Assembly (NCBI GenBank): GCA_963844405.1 | Contig: CAWJNZ010000007.1 | Coordinates: 806,001 to 870,000 of the forward strand | Reading direction: 5' to 3' | DNA: 64,000 bases | Source: DASSUW01 sp963844405 | Lineage (GTDB): Bacteria; Actinomycetota; Thermoleophilia; Solirubrobacterales; Solirubrobacteraceae | Part shown: piece after piece, positions 1 through 8,319 of the stretch | Layout: each line of letters opens with the position of its first letter | How positions within the stretch are numbered: the first letter of the stretch is position 1 | Notes under the pieces: generated by a model | The model's input: only the letters and a program-made list of their open reading frames with translations | Told to the model about the DNA's origin: nothing | Databases searched by the model: none | Position numbers and translations under genes: made by a program

Positions 1-1067
1 GGATGTAGGGGTGCATCGGGTAGTGCGTGCGGAGCATCGTCGCCCCGAGCTCCTTCGCGCGGTCGAGCAGCCAGCGGCGGAAGGCGTTGTCGACGGCGAA
101 GCCCTGGCTCGCGTTGTCCTCGTGCAGCCCGACCCCGCGCAGCTGCACCGGCCGGCCGTTGAGCCGCAGGCGACCACCCTGCACGTCCACCGACCGTACG
201 CCGGTGCGCACGCTCCAGCGGCCGACCACCCGGCCGCCGACGCGCGCCTCCACAGCTGCCGGGTAGAGGAACGGGTCGCGCGGCGACCACAGGTGCGGGT
301 TCGGGACGCGCAGCGAGCCGCGGAAGCTGCCGGTCCGGCCGGGACGCAGCGTGCGCGTCCCGATCCGCACGCGTGCGATCGCCGAACCTCCCCGTGAGCG
401 TCGCGCGCCGTGAGCTGCCGCTGACGTTGCGCACGCGCGCCTGGAAGACGGTCGTGGCCTCGCACGTGGCGCAGCGCAGGCGCGGAGTGATGAGCGCCGA
501 CTCGATCTGCAGCGTGTCGAGCCGCCGCAGGTACACCTCGCGCAGGATGCCGCCGTAGTTCCACCAGCCGCCGGTCGGCAGGCCGGTGCGCGGGCTGCGG
601 CGGCCGGGCGGCAGGTCGGTCGCCACGCGCCGCGAGTCGACGCGGACGACGAGCCGGTTCGTGCCGCGGCGCTTGAGACCGTCGAGCAGGACGGTGAAGG
701 GCAGGTAGGCGCCGGCGTGCGAGCCGACCGCGCGGCCGTTGAGCCAGACCCGCGACCGGTAGTTGACCGACTCGAAGCGCACCGCCCAGTCGAGCGCCGC
801 GCTCGCGCTGGGCAGCTCGAAGTCCTTGCGGTACCAACCGACGGTGCCGGTGAAGGAGCGGATCGAGTGGTCGCCCACGTTCCAGGCGTGCGGCACCCGG
901 ACGGTGCGCCAGCGGTCGCTCGAGTCGAGCCGGAACTTCCAGTCGCCGTCGAGCAGGAAGCGCCCGTCGGGCCCGTCCTCGTAGAGCGTCCGCTGGCTCG
1001 GCTCGTCGGCGGCCTGGGCGGGGGCGGACAGGACGAGCAGCAGGAGAACCCCCAGGGCGAGCCGCAT
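1..1067 (-). CDS. Glycoside hydrolase family 2 protein (beta-galactosidase/beta-glucuronidase type), 5' part, frameshifted, runs off the window
   Basis: Secreted sugar hydrolase; only the N-terminal part lies in the window. The ATG at 1067 opens a signal peptide (MRLALGVLLLLVLSAPAQA). A jelly-roll sugar-binding domain follows, with GWYRKDFELP and VWLNGRAVGSHAGAYLPF, then an Ig-like domain (NPHLWSPRDP). The TIM barrel begins with LRLNGRPVQLRGVGLHED and LRTHYPMHPY near the edge; these are typical GH2 signatures. The catalytic acid/base and nucleophile glutamates would lie beyond position 1. The reading frame changes once, near 380-400: upstream residues read ...RRATLTG, and the family sequence resumes (RVRIGTRTLRPG) in another frame. 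One extra base explains it. Either a sequencing error or an inactivating mutation is possible. Substrate cannot be told from this part. Confidence 0.82.
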   Translation of the reverse strand, partial: MRLALGVLLLLVLSAPAQAADEPSQRTLYEDGPDGRFLLDGDWKFRLDSSDRWRTVRVPHAWNVGDHSIRSFTGTVGWYRKDFELPSASAALDWAVRFESVNYRSRVWLNGRAVGSHAGAYLPFTVLLDGLKRRGTNRLVVRVDSRRVATDLPPGRRSPRTGLPTGGWWNYGGILREVYLRRLDTLQIESALITPRLRCATCEATTVFQARVRNVSGSSRRATLTGRFGDRTRADRDAHAASRPDRQLPRLAARPEPAPVVAARPVPLPGSCGGARRRPGGRPLERAHRRTVGGRAGWSPAAQRPAGAAARGRAARGQREPGLRRRQRLPPLAARPREGARGDDAPHALPDAPLH

Positions 1068-1077
1068 CGCGGGCAGT

Positions 1078-1524
1078 CTAGGCACAGCTCTCCTCGTTGC
1101 CGATCGGGTCGGAGATCGAGAGCAGCTCGACGTCGGCGCCGGTCAGCGGGCCGTCGCGCCGCACGCGGACGCACTGGACGACGGGCAGCGAGCTCCCGGC
1201 ACGCCAGGCCACGCGGCCCAGCCCGGTGCGGCGCGTGAGCGCGATCTGGACCGACGGCGTGTAGTTGAGGATCTCAACCGCGCCCGGGCGCTCGAGCTCC
1301 CGCACGCGCGAGCGGACGACGTCGGCACAGGCCGGCTGGGCGCGGCAGGCGGGAAGCGCGGCGAGGGCGCCGGCGGCGTCGCCGGCCGCCTGCGCCTCGA
1401 CGAGGTCGAGCACCTTCGAGCGCTCCGTCCCGGCCCCGGTGAGCGCGCGGGCGAGCAGGCCGGTGGCGCCGAGGAAGAGGAAGGCCGCGAAGGCGATGAC
1501 GATGAGCACACGGGTGCGCCGCAC
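1078..1524 (-). CDS. Hypothetical membrane-anchored or secreted protein
   Basis: A protein of 148 residues that I do not recognise. Residues about 5-30 form one hydrophobic segment (VLIVIAFAAFLFLGATGLLA) after a short basic start, so it is either secreted or anchored by its N terminus. The rest is a small soluble domain with at least five cysteines (paired as CRAQPAC, then CV and a C-terminal ESCA), which would suit disulfides outside the cell. It ends 10 bases before the glycosidase start on the same strand, so the two may be co-transcribed. A 28-base dyad repeat lies 15 bases upstream of its start. No function assigned. Confidence 0.6.
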   Translation of the reverse strand: MRRTRVLIVIAFAAFLFLGATGLLARALTGAGTERSKVLDLVEAQAAGDAAGALAALPACRAQPACADVVRSRVRELERPGAVEILNYTPSVQIALTRRTGLGRVAWRAGSSLPVVQCVRVRRDGPLTGADVELLSISDPIGNEESCA

Positions 1525-1539
1525 GGGCGCGCCAGGCTA

Positions 1540-1567
1540 GATGATCGATTCCGCGGAATCGGTCATC
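1540..1567. repeat. 28-base dyad repeat, copy 1
   Basis: Nearly perfect palindrome: 13-base arms GATGATCGATTCC and GGAATCGGTCATC around a GC centre, one wobble pair. A second copy is at 19188-19215, and both are preceded by AGGCTA. Both lie just upstream of a minus-strand start codon and just after the stop of the previous minus-strand gene. Confidence 0.75.
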
Positions 1568-2281
1568 TCAGCCAGCTTCGAGGTAATCGTCGCCCGAGAG
1601 CTCCAGGAAGCGCTGCACGCTGGCCTCCTGGTGGCTGAGCTGCTCGGCCATCCGCCGGGCGTGCTCGGAGGCGATCTCGAAGAAGTCCTCGAGGCAGCGC
1701 TCGGGGTCGTCGGGCAGCGGGTAGACACGCGCGACGTCCTGCTGGACGCACACGATCCCCATCGGCGGGCGACCCTCGACGAGCGGCCTCGCGCCGCACA
1801 CGGCGGTCACCACGATCTGCTTCTCGGGGGCGACGAGCGCGGCGGGCAGCAGCCGGTGGGCGGGCAGCTCGACGTCGAGCGCGATCCGGCGGTCGACCTG
1901 CACGTGGCTGTGGGCGAGGTCGGAGAGCGGCTCGCGCCAGATGGCGAGCACGGTGTCGGCCGCGCTCAGGGCGTCGCGCATGGCGGCGGCCTGCTCGGCG
2001 TAGAGGTGCTCGGCCTCCTCGCGGTCCTCGGCGCCGGCGAGGTCGAGGTCGCAGGGCACGCGCAGCAGCTCGCCGGGCGCCACGGCGCTACCGGCGCCGC
2101 GGCCGCCGTGGGCGACGTAGGTCTGGATCGTCCCGAGGTCGCGCCGCCCGTGGAAGACGACCGTCAGCTCCTCGCACAGCGGGAGGCCGGAGACGCGCAG
2201 GGCGACCGCGGCGGTGGCCTCCTTGTCGAGGAGGGCCCGCCGAAGGAGATCGTCGGCGTGCTCGCGGTTGTCCATGTCCAT
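1568..2281 (-). CDS. Hypothetical protein, 237 aa
   Basis: An unrecognised soluble protein of 237 residues with no signal peptide or membrane segment. It is acidic and rich in charged helices (AGAEDREEAEHLYAEQAAAM; CLEDFFEIASEHARRMAEQL). It has central hydrophobic strands (LLPAALVAPEKQIVVTAVCG; MGIVCVQQDVARVYPLP). The start is the ATG at 2281; a second in-frame ATG lies two codons on. Its stop abuts the dyad repeat. It is divergent from the DUF4235 gene at 2372, so the 90 bases between them must hold both promoters. No function proposed. Confidence 0.6.
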   Translation of the reverse strand: MDMDNREHADDLLRRALLDKEATAAVALRVSGLPLCEELTVVFHGRRDLGTIQTYVAHGGRGAGSAVAPGELLRVPCDLDLAGAEDREEAEHLYAEQAAAMRDALSAADTVLAIWREPLSDLAHSHVQVDRRIALDVELPAHRLLPAALVAPEKQIVVTAVCGARPLVEGRPPMGIVCVQQDVARVYPLPDDPERCLEDFFEIASEHARRMAEQLSHQEASVQRFLELSGDDYLEAG

Positions 2282-2371
2282 GCGGTATCGACATATTTAC
2301 CGCTCCACCGGAGGATGCAACACCGACCGGTCGACTGGGCCGGATCGACCGTGGGTAGAGTCCGGCGGACC

Positions 2372-2650
2372 ATGGGGCTGATCTACAAGCCGTTCGGCAT
2401 CTTCCTGGGGATCGTCGCCGCCCTGCTGGGGAAGCGGGTCTTCAACTTCGCCTGGACCAAGATCGACGACCAGGACCCGCCGAAGGCCACCACCGAGGAG
2501 ACCACCTGGCGGCGCCTGATCGCCGCCTCCGCGGTGCAGGGCGTGATCTTCAAGGTCGTTCGCGTGGTGGTCGATCGCTACGGCGCGATCGGCTGGCGCT
2601 ACGTCACCGGGGTCTGGCCCGGCGAGAAGCGTCCTGACCCCGACGAATGA
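2372..2650 (+). CDS. DUF4235 domain-containing small membrane protein
   Basis: 92 residues that match the actinobacterial DUF4235 family. They start with a hydrophobic stretch (FGIFLGIVAALLGKRVF), then the conserved WTKIDDQDPP motif, then a second hydrophobic helix (LIAASAVQGVIFKVVRVVVD), and end in TGVWPGEKRP. Family members are small integral membrane proteins of unknown role. The ATG at 2372 is the start because the family match begins there, although the frame is open further upstream. The last 47 bases overlap the end of the convergent MbcA-like gene. Confidence 0.85.
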   Translation: MGLIYKPFGIFLGIVAALLGKRVFNFAWTKIDDQDPPKATTEETTWRRLIAASAVQGVIFKVVRVVVDRYGAIGWRYVTGVWPGEKRPDPDE

Positions 2651-2924
2651 CGAAGCCGCGCTCGGCCAGGGTGCCGAGCGCGTCTTCGAAGGCGGCGAAG
2701 TCCCGCTCGAGCAGGAGGTCGATCGGCCTCCCCGCGGGCCCCTCGGTGCGTACCCATCTCGTGAGAGCGTCGCCGTGCTCCTCCAGCAGGTTGAGCAGGA
2801 TCGGCAGCTCGGGCTTGTGATCGAGGTCGCCGGAGACCACCTCGAGCGGGTCCGCGTCGAGGATCGTCAGCAGCTCGTCGTCGGTCAGGCCCAGCAGCTC
2901 CTGGAGCCGGGCGGCGCTCGTCAC
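2604..2924 (-). CDS. MbcA/ParS/Xre-antitoxin-like DUF2384-type protein
   Basis: A protein of 106 residues. RLQELLGLTDDELLTILD followed by an all-helical region ending ALGTLAERGFVIR resembles the toxin-binding domain of MbcA/Xre antitoxins, which neutralise RES-domain NAD+-degrading toxins. The assignment is by resemblance only. There is no N-terminal HTH and no RES toxin next to it, so it may be an orphan domain with another role. It starts at GTG 2924, whose GTGA overlaps the stop of the upstream secreted hydrolase by four bases, indicating translational coupling. The C terminus runs 47 bases into the convergent DUF4235 gene. Confidence 0.5.
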   Translation of the reverse strand: MTSAARLQELLGLTDDELLTILDADPLEVVSGDLDHKPELPILLNLLEEHGDALTRWVRTEGPAGRPIDLLLERDFAAFEDALGTLAERGFVIRRGQDASRRARPR

Positions 2925-4810
2925 TCTCTCGCGAACCCCCCTGAGGCGACCGCCGCGCCGTAGCCGCCCACGATCGGCAGCCGCACCTTGCTCACGCGCG
3001 TGTCGAGCGTGACCTGGCTGCCCGTGGTGCCCGCCACCGAGCCGAAGCTCGTGTAGTTGGCGACGAGCACGATCCCGATCCGGTGACCGGCGCGGAACGT
3101 GAAGTCGTTCGGGAACGTCGGCCACGCGAACCGGTACTTCGTCCCGATCTGCACCGGCGTCGCCATGGTCGCGAGCAGCGACTCGCGGTTCGAGGAATCG
3201 AGGATCCCCTTCGAGACGCGCCACTGCGTGACGTCGACCGTGGGCTTCGTGACCTCGAGGTAACAGGCGCTGTCGTTCTCGCTCGACTCGCCCCAGCACG
3301 TCCGCGTCTCCGGCTCCGCCGTGACGATGCCGTCGCTCGTACGCGAGATCTGCGTGCTCGGCCCGTAGTCGACGAGGACGGCGCCGAGGTTCGACTGCGT
3401 CGTGCTCAGCGACGCCTGGATGTCGACCACCGGCGTGCCGGACATCCGCAGCGGCTTCTTGAGCGGCGCCGAGAGGAACGCCAGCCGGTTCGCCTGCGAC
3501 CCGGTCGGGTTGTTGATCATCGTGTTCTCGTTCTGGGCGGCGTCGGTCCACGTCAGCGTGTCCGTCGCCCCGCCCGACCGCAGGCCGAGGGCTCCCGCGG
3601 AGCCGGGCGCCGTGCCGTGCAGGTAGATGTCGGTGCCGAGCGTGCCCGGGATCGGCCAGTCGTGCGCCGTCTGGAACACGTCCTTGGCGACCTCGATGTC
3701 CACGCGCGGCTCGTCCATGATCCCGTTGTCGACGCCCTGGAGCTCGTGATCGAACCAGCGGTGCAGCGTGTCGACCCAGTGGGCGCGCCGGAAGTCGAAC
3801 GGGTCCTCGTGGCCCGTGCCCGTGAGCCACATCTTGACCGGCACCCGCCCTTCGAGCGCGTCCCACCACTGCGTCGCGTGGTTGAAGCGCACGTTGTCGT
3901 CCTGGAAGCCGTGCGTGATGAAGACGGACGCCTTGACCTTGTCGGCGTCCTTGAGGTGGTCGCGATCGAGCCAGAACTGGTTGACGTCGCCGTGCTCGTC
4001 GCCGTCGTTCTCGTTCATCCACAGGCGCGACGGGAGGCACAGCGCCCGGCGGTCCGGGTTGGTGACCGTGTTGGCGAGCGAGTTGCCCGGATAGTTGGTG
4101 TTGTGCCGGATGCCGCCGGTGCGCGAGTACTCGTACCACTGCGAGATCGCCGAGACCGGGACGATCGTGGTGAGGCCCTCGACGCCGGTGGCGGCCACGC
4201 CGTTGGCCAGCGTGCCGTCATAGGACTTGCCGATCATCGCGGCCTTGCCGCTGTGCCAGTCGGCCGTGACGGCGTTGCCGTCCTTGTCGACGCCCGGCCG
4301 GCGGCCGTTGAGCCAGTCGATGACCGCCTTCATGCTCTCGACGTCACCCGGCCCGCCGTGCATCGGGCAGCCGGTCGAGAAGCCGGTCCCGTTCATGTGC
4401 GCGTGGATGAACGCGTAGCCGCGCGGGACGAAGTAGTTGTCGTAGAACAGGGGCCAGCGGTCGTTGAGCCCGTCGCCGTCGAGGTCGGCGATCCGCTGCC
4501 CCTCGTGGCCGCGGCCGAGCGTCGTGTAGTACGGGCTCGGGTCGATGATCGCCGGCGCTTTCAGGCCCTGTGCGTTCGCGCGCGACCGGATGATGTCGAT
4601 CGCCGTGCGATCCGGTACCCCGTCGCTGTCCTGGTCGACGCCCGGGAGCGGGATGAAGACGCGCTCGCGGATGGCGTCGGCGTAGCCGAACGCCGGTTGC
4701 GTCCTCCCGTTCTCGACGACGATGGCCGGATCAGCCGCCGGAGCGGCCCCAACCGTGATGAAGAAGCCGGCCAGCGTGATCGCTGCCAGCTTGCAGACAT
4801 GCCCCCTCAT
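2921..4810 (-). CDS. Secreted CocE/NonD-family (S15, Xaa-Pro dipeptidyl-peptidase-like) serine hydrolase
   Basis: 629 residues with a signal peptide (about residues 1-25, cut near APAADP). An alpha/beta-hydrolase domain follows, with the family nucleophile motif GKSYDGT (Ser about 196), the acid in GFQDDNV and the histidine in GTGHEDP. A C-terminal jelly-roll of the X-Pro dipeptidyl-peptidase type (SKGILDSSNRE, RFAWPTFPNDFTFRAGHRIG) completes the fold. Such enzymes cleave acyl or Xaa-Pro bonds; the substrate here is not predictable. The short acidic repeats DQDSDGVPD and DLDGDGLND resemble calcium-binding loops, fitting an exported protein. The ATG at 4810 has a strong GGGGAGG ribosome site. 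Its stop overlaps the start of the MbcA-like gene. Confidence 0.88.
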   Translation of the reverse strand: MRGHVCKLAAITLAGFFITVGAAPAADPAIVVENGRTQPAFGYADAIRERVFIPLPGVDQDSDGVPDRTAIDIIRSRANAQGLKAPAIIDPSPYYTTLGRGHEGQRIADLDGDGLNDRWPLFYDNYFVPRGYAFIHAHMNGTGFSTGCPMHGGPGDVESMKAVIDWLNGRRPGVDKDGNAVTADWHSGKAAMIGKSYDGTLANGVAATGVEGLTTIVPVSAISQWYEYSRTGGIRHNTNYPGNSLANTVTNPDRRALCLPSRLWMNENDGDEHGDVNQFWLDRDHLKDADKVKASVFITHGFQDDNVRFNHATQWWDALEGRVPVKMWLTGTGHEDPFDFRRAHWVDTLHRWFDHELQGVDNGIMDEPRVDIEVAKDVFQTAHDWPIPGTLGTDIYLHGTAPGSAGALGLRSGGATDTLTWTDAAQNENTMINNPTGSQANRLAFLSAPLKKPLRMSGTPVVDIQASLSTTQSNLGAVLVDYGPSTQISRTSDGIVTAEPETRTCWGESSENDSACYLEVTKPTVDVTQWRVSKGILDSSNRESLLATMATPVQIGTKYRFAWPTFPNDFTFRAGHRIGIVLVANYTSFGSVAGTTGSQVTLDTRVSKVRLPIVGGYGAAVASGGFARE

Positions 4811-4854
4811 AGCCGCCTCCCCAGGCGTCCGCCGATGTTGGGGGAAGCGTAGCG

Positions 4855-5880
4855 CTAGAAGAGCTGGTTCTCGCCGCCGAAGACTTCGGACACGGAGTCG
4901 TCGGTGAAGATGCGGCGGATGGTGTCCGTCAGGATGTCGGCCACCGAGAGGACCTTGAGGTTGTCGGGCGCGCCGTGGCGGAGCGGGATGGTGTCGGTGA
5001 CCACGACGTGCTCGAAGCCGGCCGCCTCGAGGTTCTCGAAGGCGCGGCCGGACAGGACGGCGTGGGTGGCGGCGGCGAACACGCGGCGGGCGCCCTCGGC
5101 CTTGACGGTCTCGGCGGCGGCCCGCAGGGTGCCCGCGGTGTCGATGATGTCGTCGAGGATCACGGCCGTCTTGCCCTTGACGTCGCCGATCACGTAGGCG
5201 ATCTCCGCCACCTGCTGGGCGGGCCGCTCCTTGTTGAGGATCGCCAGCTCGGCGCCGACCTTCTCGGCGAACTTCTTGGCCAGCTTCACGCGGCCGGCGT
5301 CCGGCGACACGATCACCAGGTCGTCGAGCTGCATGTCGCGGAAGTACTGGCTGAGCATGAACATCGCCGTCATATGGTCCACGGGCTTGGAGAAGAAGCC
5401 CTGGATCTGGCCGGCGTGGAGGTCCATGGCCAGCACGCGGTCCGCTCCCGCGGTCTCGAGCGCGCGGGCCACGAGGCGGGCGGAGATCGGCTCGCGGCCC
5501 AGCGACTTCTTGTCCTGCCGCGAGTAGCCGTACCAGGGGGTGACGGCGATCACGCGGTGGGCAGAGGCGCCGACCGCGGCGTCCACCATCAGCAGCAGCT
5601 CCATCAGCGCGTCGTTGGCCGTGATCCCGGTCTCCGGGTTGCCGCAGGTGGGCTGGACGATAAAGAGGTCGGACCCGCGGATCGACTCCTCGAAGCGGCA
5701 GTAGACCTCGCCGTTGGAGAAGGTCCGGGTCGTCACGCCGCCGAGCGTGACGCCGAGCTTCTCGGCGATCCGGCCCGCGAGCGCGGGGTTCGCCCGCCCC
5801 GAGACCACCATGAGGCGTTTGTCGTACTCGACGGCGAGTGAGGTGCCGAGGTGGGCGATCCGGGGCTCCAGCGCGCTCAC
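4855..5880 (-). CDS. prs: Ribose-phosphate pyrophosphokinase (PRPP synthetase)
   Basis: Makes PRPP from ribose-5-phosphate and ATP for purine, pyrimidine, histidine and NAD synthesis. At 341 residues it has a slightly long N terminus; the family core starts at KRLMVVSGRANP. Visible motifs are FSNGEVYCRFEESIRG, RQDKKSLGREPIS (ATP-binding flexible loop), DLHAGQIQGFF, VIVSPDAGRVKLAKKF and the PRPP-binding loop VILDDIIDTAGT. The start codon is GTG at 5880. It lies 54 bases downstream of glmU on the same strand, the usual glmU-prs pairing. Confidence 0.96.
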   Translation of the reverse strand: MSALEPRIAHLGTSLAVEYDKRLMVVSGRANPALAGRIAEKLGVTLGGVTTRTFSNGEVYCRFEESIRGSDLFIVQPTCGNPETGITANDALMELLLMVDAAVGASAHRVIAVTPWYGYSRQDKKSLGREPISARLVARALETAGADRVLAMDLHAGQIQGFFSKPVDHMTAMFMLSQYFRDMQLDDLVIVSPDAGRVKLAKKFAEKVGAELAILNKERPAQQVAEIAYVIGDVKGKTAVILDDIIDTAGTLRAAAETVKAEGARRVFAAATHAVLSGRAFENLEAAGFEHVVVTDTIPLRHGAPDNLKVLSVADILTDTIRRIFTDDSVSEVFGGENQLF

Positions 5881-5934
5881 GACGATTCGGAGTGTACGAC
5901 GCGCCGACGACGGCGTCGCGAGGGTCAGCCAGGC

Positions 5935-7311
5935 TCACCCGTCTTTGCGGTCGGCGTAGCCCTCGATGTTGGTCTGGCGCGGGCGGGCGATGCCGAGCGC
6001 GCCCGGCGGGACGTCCTTGGTGATCACGCTGCCGGCGCCCGTGTAGGCGTTGTCGCCGACCGTGACGGGGGCGACGAAGCTGGTGTCGACGCTCGTCTTG
6101 ACGTTGGCGCCGATCGTCGTCCGGTTCTTGTTGCGGCCGTCGTAGTTGGCGGTGATGTTGCCGGCGCCGATGTTGGTGCCCTCGCCGACGTCGGCGTCGC
6201 CGATGTACGACAGGTGCGGGACCTTGGCTCCGGCGCCGATCTCGGAGTTCTTGATCTCCACGAAGGTGCCGGCCTTCGAGTGTTCGTGGAGGTGGGCGTC
6301 TGGGCGCAGGTAGGCGAAGGGGCCGACGGTGGCCTGGTGGTCCACGCGCGCCCGCGTGAGGTGGGAGTGCAGGATCGTGACTCCGTCGCCGATCTGGCTG
6401 TCGATCAGCGTGCTCATGGCGCCGATCACGGTGTCGCTGCCGATGGTCGTGGCGCCGATGAGCTGCGCGAACGGCTCGATCACGGTGTCGCGGCCGATGT
6501 GGACGGTGGCGTCGATGCGGGTCGAGCCGGGGTCGACGATCGTGACGCCGTCGCGCATGTGCGCTTCCAGGATGCGGCGCTGGGCGACCTGCTGGGCGTA
6601 GGCGAGGTCGACGCGGTCGTCGACGCCGTGGGTGAGGTCGGGGTCGTCGATCTTGTGGGCGGCGATCTTGCGGCCGGCCTCGCGCATGGCCGGCAGCACG
6701 TCGGGCAGGTACAGCTCGCCCTGGGCGTTGTCGGCGTCGAGCGTGGCCAGGGCGGCGACCAGCGCCCCGCCGTCGAAGGCGTAGACGCCCGAGTTGACCT
6801 CGTTGATCGCGAGCTCCTCGGGGGTCGCGTCACCGGCGCCCGCCTTGGCCTCGACCACGCGCAGGACCGAGCCGTCCTGGTCGTCGCGGATGACGCGTCC
6901 GTACGCGCCGGGGTCGTCGAGCTCCATCGTCGCCATCGTCGCCGCCGCCGCGTTGGCCTCGTGCGCCTCGACCAGGTCCTTGATCGCCTCGGCGGTGAGC
7001 AGCGCCACGTCGCCGTTGATGACCACCACGGTGGCCGTCGGGTCGAGCAGCGAGGCGGCAGCCGCCACGGCGTCCCCCGTCCCCCGCGGCTCCTGCTGCA
7101 CCGCGACCTCGACCCCCTCCGGCAGGTGCTCGCCGAGCAGCCGCTTCGGGTTGTCCACCACGATCACCCTCCCGGCCCCGGCATTGCGCGCCGCCTCCAC
7201 GGGCCACGCGATCAGCGGCCGGCCGCACAGCGGGTGCAGCACCTTGGGGACGGCGGACCGCATGCGGGTCCCCTCGCCGGCGGCGAGGATCACGACGGTG
7301 GGTTCAGGCAC
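5935..7311 (-). CDS. glmU: Bifunctional UDP-N-acetylglucosamine pyrophosphorylase / glucosamine-1-phosphate acetyltransferase
   Basis: Makes UDP-GlcNAc for peptidoglycan. 458 residues, the normal length. The N-terminal uridylyltransferase opens with VVILAAGEGTRMRS. The C-terminal half is a left-handed beta-helix of hexapeptide repeats (IGSDTVIGAMSTLIDSQIGD, VGEGTNIGAGNITANYDG) carrying the acetyltransferase site. I chose GTG 7311 because the family match begins there; the open frame extends to 7401, but that stretch overlaps the tRNA-Gln gene on the other strand and has no family similarity. Cotranscription with prs is likely. Confidence 0.95.
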   Translation of the reverse strand: MPEPTVVILAAGEGTRMRSAVPKVLHPLCGRPLIAWPVEAARNAGAGRVIVVDNPKRLLGEHLPEGVEVAVQQEPRGTGDAVAAAASLLDPTATVVVINGDVALLTAEAIKDLVEAHEANAAAATMATMELDDPGAYGRVIRDDQDGSVLRVVEAKAGAGDATPEELAINEVNSGVYAFDGGALVAALATLDADNAQGELYLPDVLPAMREAGRKIAAHKIDDPDLTHGVDDRVDLAYAQQVAQRRILEAHMRDGVTIVDPGSTRIDATVHIGRDTVIEPFAQLIGATTIGSDTVIGAMSTLIDSQIGDGVTILHSHLTRARVDHQATVGPFAYLRPDAHLHEHSKAGTFVEIKNSEIGAGAKVPHLSYIGDADVGEGTNIGAGNITANYDGRNKNRTTIGANVKTSVDTSFVAPVTVGDNAYTGAGSVITKDVPPGALGIARPRQTNIEGYADRKDG

Positions 7312-7386
7312 GCGGGCATCGTAGTATCGGGCCGTCGCCCCGATGTGACCGGAGTCTTTGCTCTGATTCTCGGTGCGACGAAATAC

Positions 7387-7458
7387 TGGGGGGTGGTGCA
7401 ATTGGCAGCACTCTAGGTTTTGGTCCTAGCGATCCGGGTTCAAGTCCCGGCCCCCCAG
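7387..7458 (+). tRNA. tRNA-Gln(TTG)
   Basis: A cloverleaf fits: acceptor TGGGGGG pairs with CCCCCCA (7451-7457), the D arm is ...GTGCAATTGGCAGCAC, the anticodon arm is CTAGG-TTTTGGT-CCTAG with anticodon TTG, and the T loop is GGTTCAAGTCC. The 3' CCA is not encoded. It lies between divergent glmU and a methyltransferase gene. Confidence 0.96.
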
Positions 7459-7480
7459 CTGGGTTGTACGAGGAGGTGGC

Positions 7481-8245
7481 GTGACGGTCGATCCGCGGGC
7501 TGTGAGGGGCTTCGATGCCGCCGCGGCGTACGAGCGGGGGCGGCCGTCGTATCCCCCGGAGGCGGTGGCGAAGCTGGCGCGGGAGCTCGGGCTGGGGCCG
7601 GGGAGCACGGTGCTCGACCTTGCGGCCGGGACCGGGAAGCTGACCCGGCTGCTGGCTGCGCTCGCCGGCCGGGTGATCGCGGTCGAGCCGTCGGACGCGA
7701 TGCGCCAGCTGCTGCGTGACCGGCTGCCCGAGGCCGACGCCCGCGTGGGGACGGCGGAGGCGATCCCCGTGGATGACGGGGCGGTCGACGCGGTGTTCGT
7801 CGGCGAGGCGTTCCACTGGTTCCGGACCGGGGACGCGGGCCGCGAGATCGCGCGGGTGCTGGCGCCCGGCGGCGGGCTGGCGCTGCTGTGGAACCGGGCG
7901 CAGTGGAGCGACGACGATCTGCCCTGGCACTCCGAGTTCGTGGCGCTGAGCCGGCCCTACCGGCAGGCGGCCGGCGAGTTCCCCGCCGAGCGGTGGCGGG
8001 AGCCGCTCGAGGCGACGGGCCTGTTCGAGCCGCTCCGCTCGGCCGAGGCGGAGCACGTCCAGCGCACCGACCCCGACGGCTTCGTCGCCCTGGTCAGCTC
8101 GTGGAGCTGGATCGTCAACCTTCCCGACGGCGAGCGGACGCGCTTCCTCGCCCAGCTGCGCGAGCTGATCGGCGACCAGCGGGACTCCGGCTGCGCTACC
8201 GGACCGAGGTCCACTGGGCCCGCCGGCTCTGAGACGGCGGCCTGA
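7481..8245 (+). CDS. Class I SAM-dependent methyltransferase (Methyltransf_11 type), frameshift near the C terminus
   Basis: A cytosolic methyltransferase with the SAM-binding motif VLDLAAGTGKLTRLLA, then VEPSDAM, GTAEAIPVDDGAVDAVFVGEAFHWF and LAPGGGLALLWN. These are typical of the family of 250-260 residues often annotated as SAM-dependent methyltransferase of unknown substrate. It starts at GTG 7481 behind GAGGAGG. After residue about 235 the sequence changes to an unlikely tail; the family ending LRYRTEVHWARRL is present in another frame and stops at 8232. One missing base near 8183-8192 would explain this. The catalytic core is untouched. The substrate is unknown. Confidence 0.85.
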   Translation: MTVDPRAVRGFDAAAAYERGRPSYPPEAVAKLARELGLGPGSTVLDLAAGTGKLTRLLAALAGRVIAVEPSDAMRQLLRDRLPEADARVGTAEAIPVDDGAVDAVFVGEAFHWFRTGDAGREIARVLAPGGGLALLWNRAQWSDDDLPWHSEFVALSRPYRQAAGEFPAERWREPLEATGLFEPLRSAEAEHVQRTDPDGFVALVSSWSWIVNLPDGERTRFLAQLRELIGDQRDSGCATGPRSTGPAGSETAA

Positions 8246-8319
8246 ATGGTCGAGAGCTCAGATCGGATTTCCGGCCAGTGCTTTCGCAACGCGCCGAGCG
8301 GCACTACTCTGGCGCCTTC

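Noticed and set aside
2921..5938. Giant reading frame through the hydrolase and prs
   Set aside because: The part upstream of 4810 is an out-of-frame shadow of prs; the hydrolase starts at a signal peptide with a strong ribosome site.
7312..7401. N-terminal extension of GlmU (ATG 7401)
   Set aside because: It overlaps the tRNA-Gln gene and has no similarity to the family, which starts at GTG 7311.
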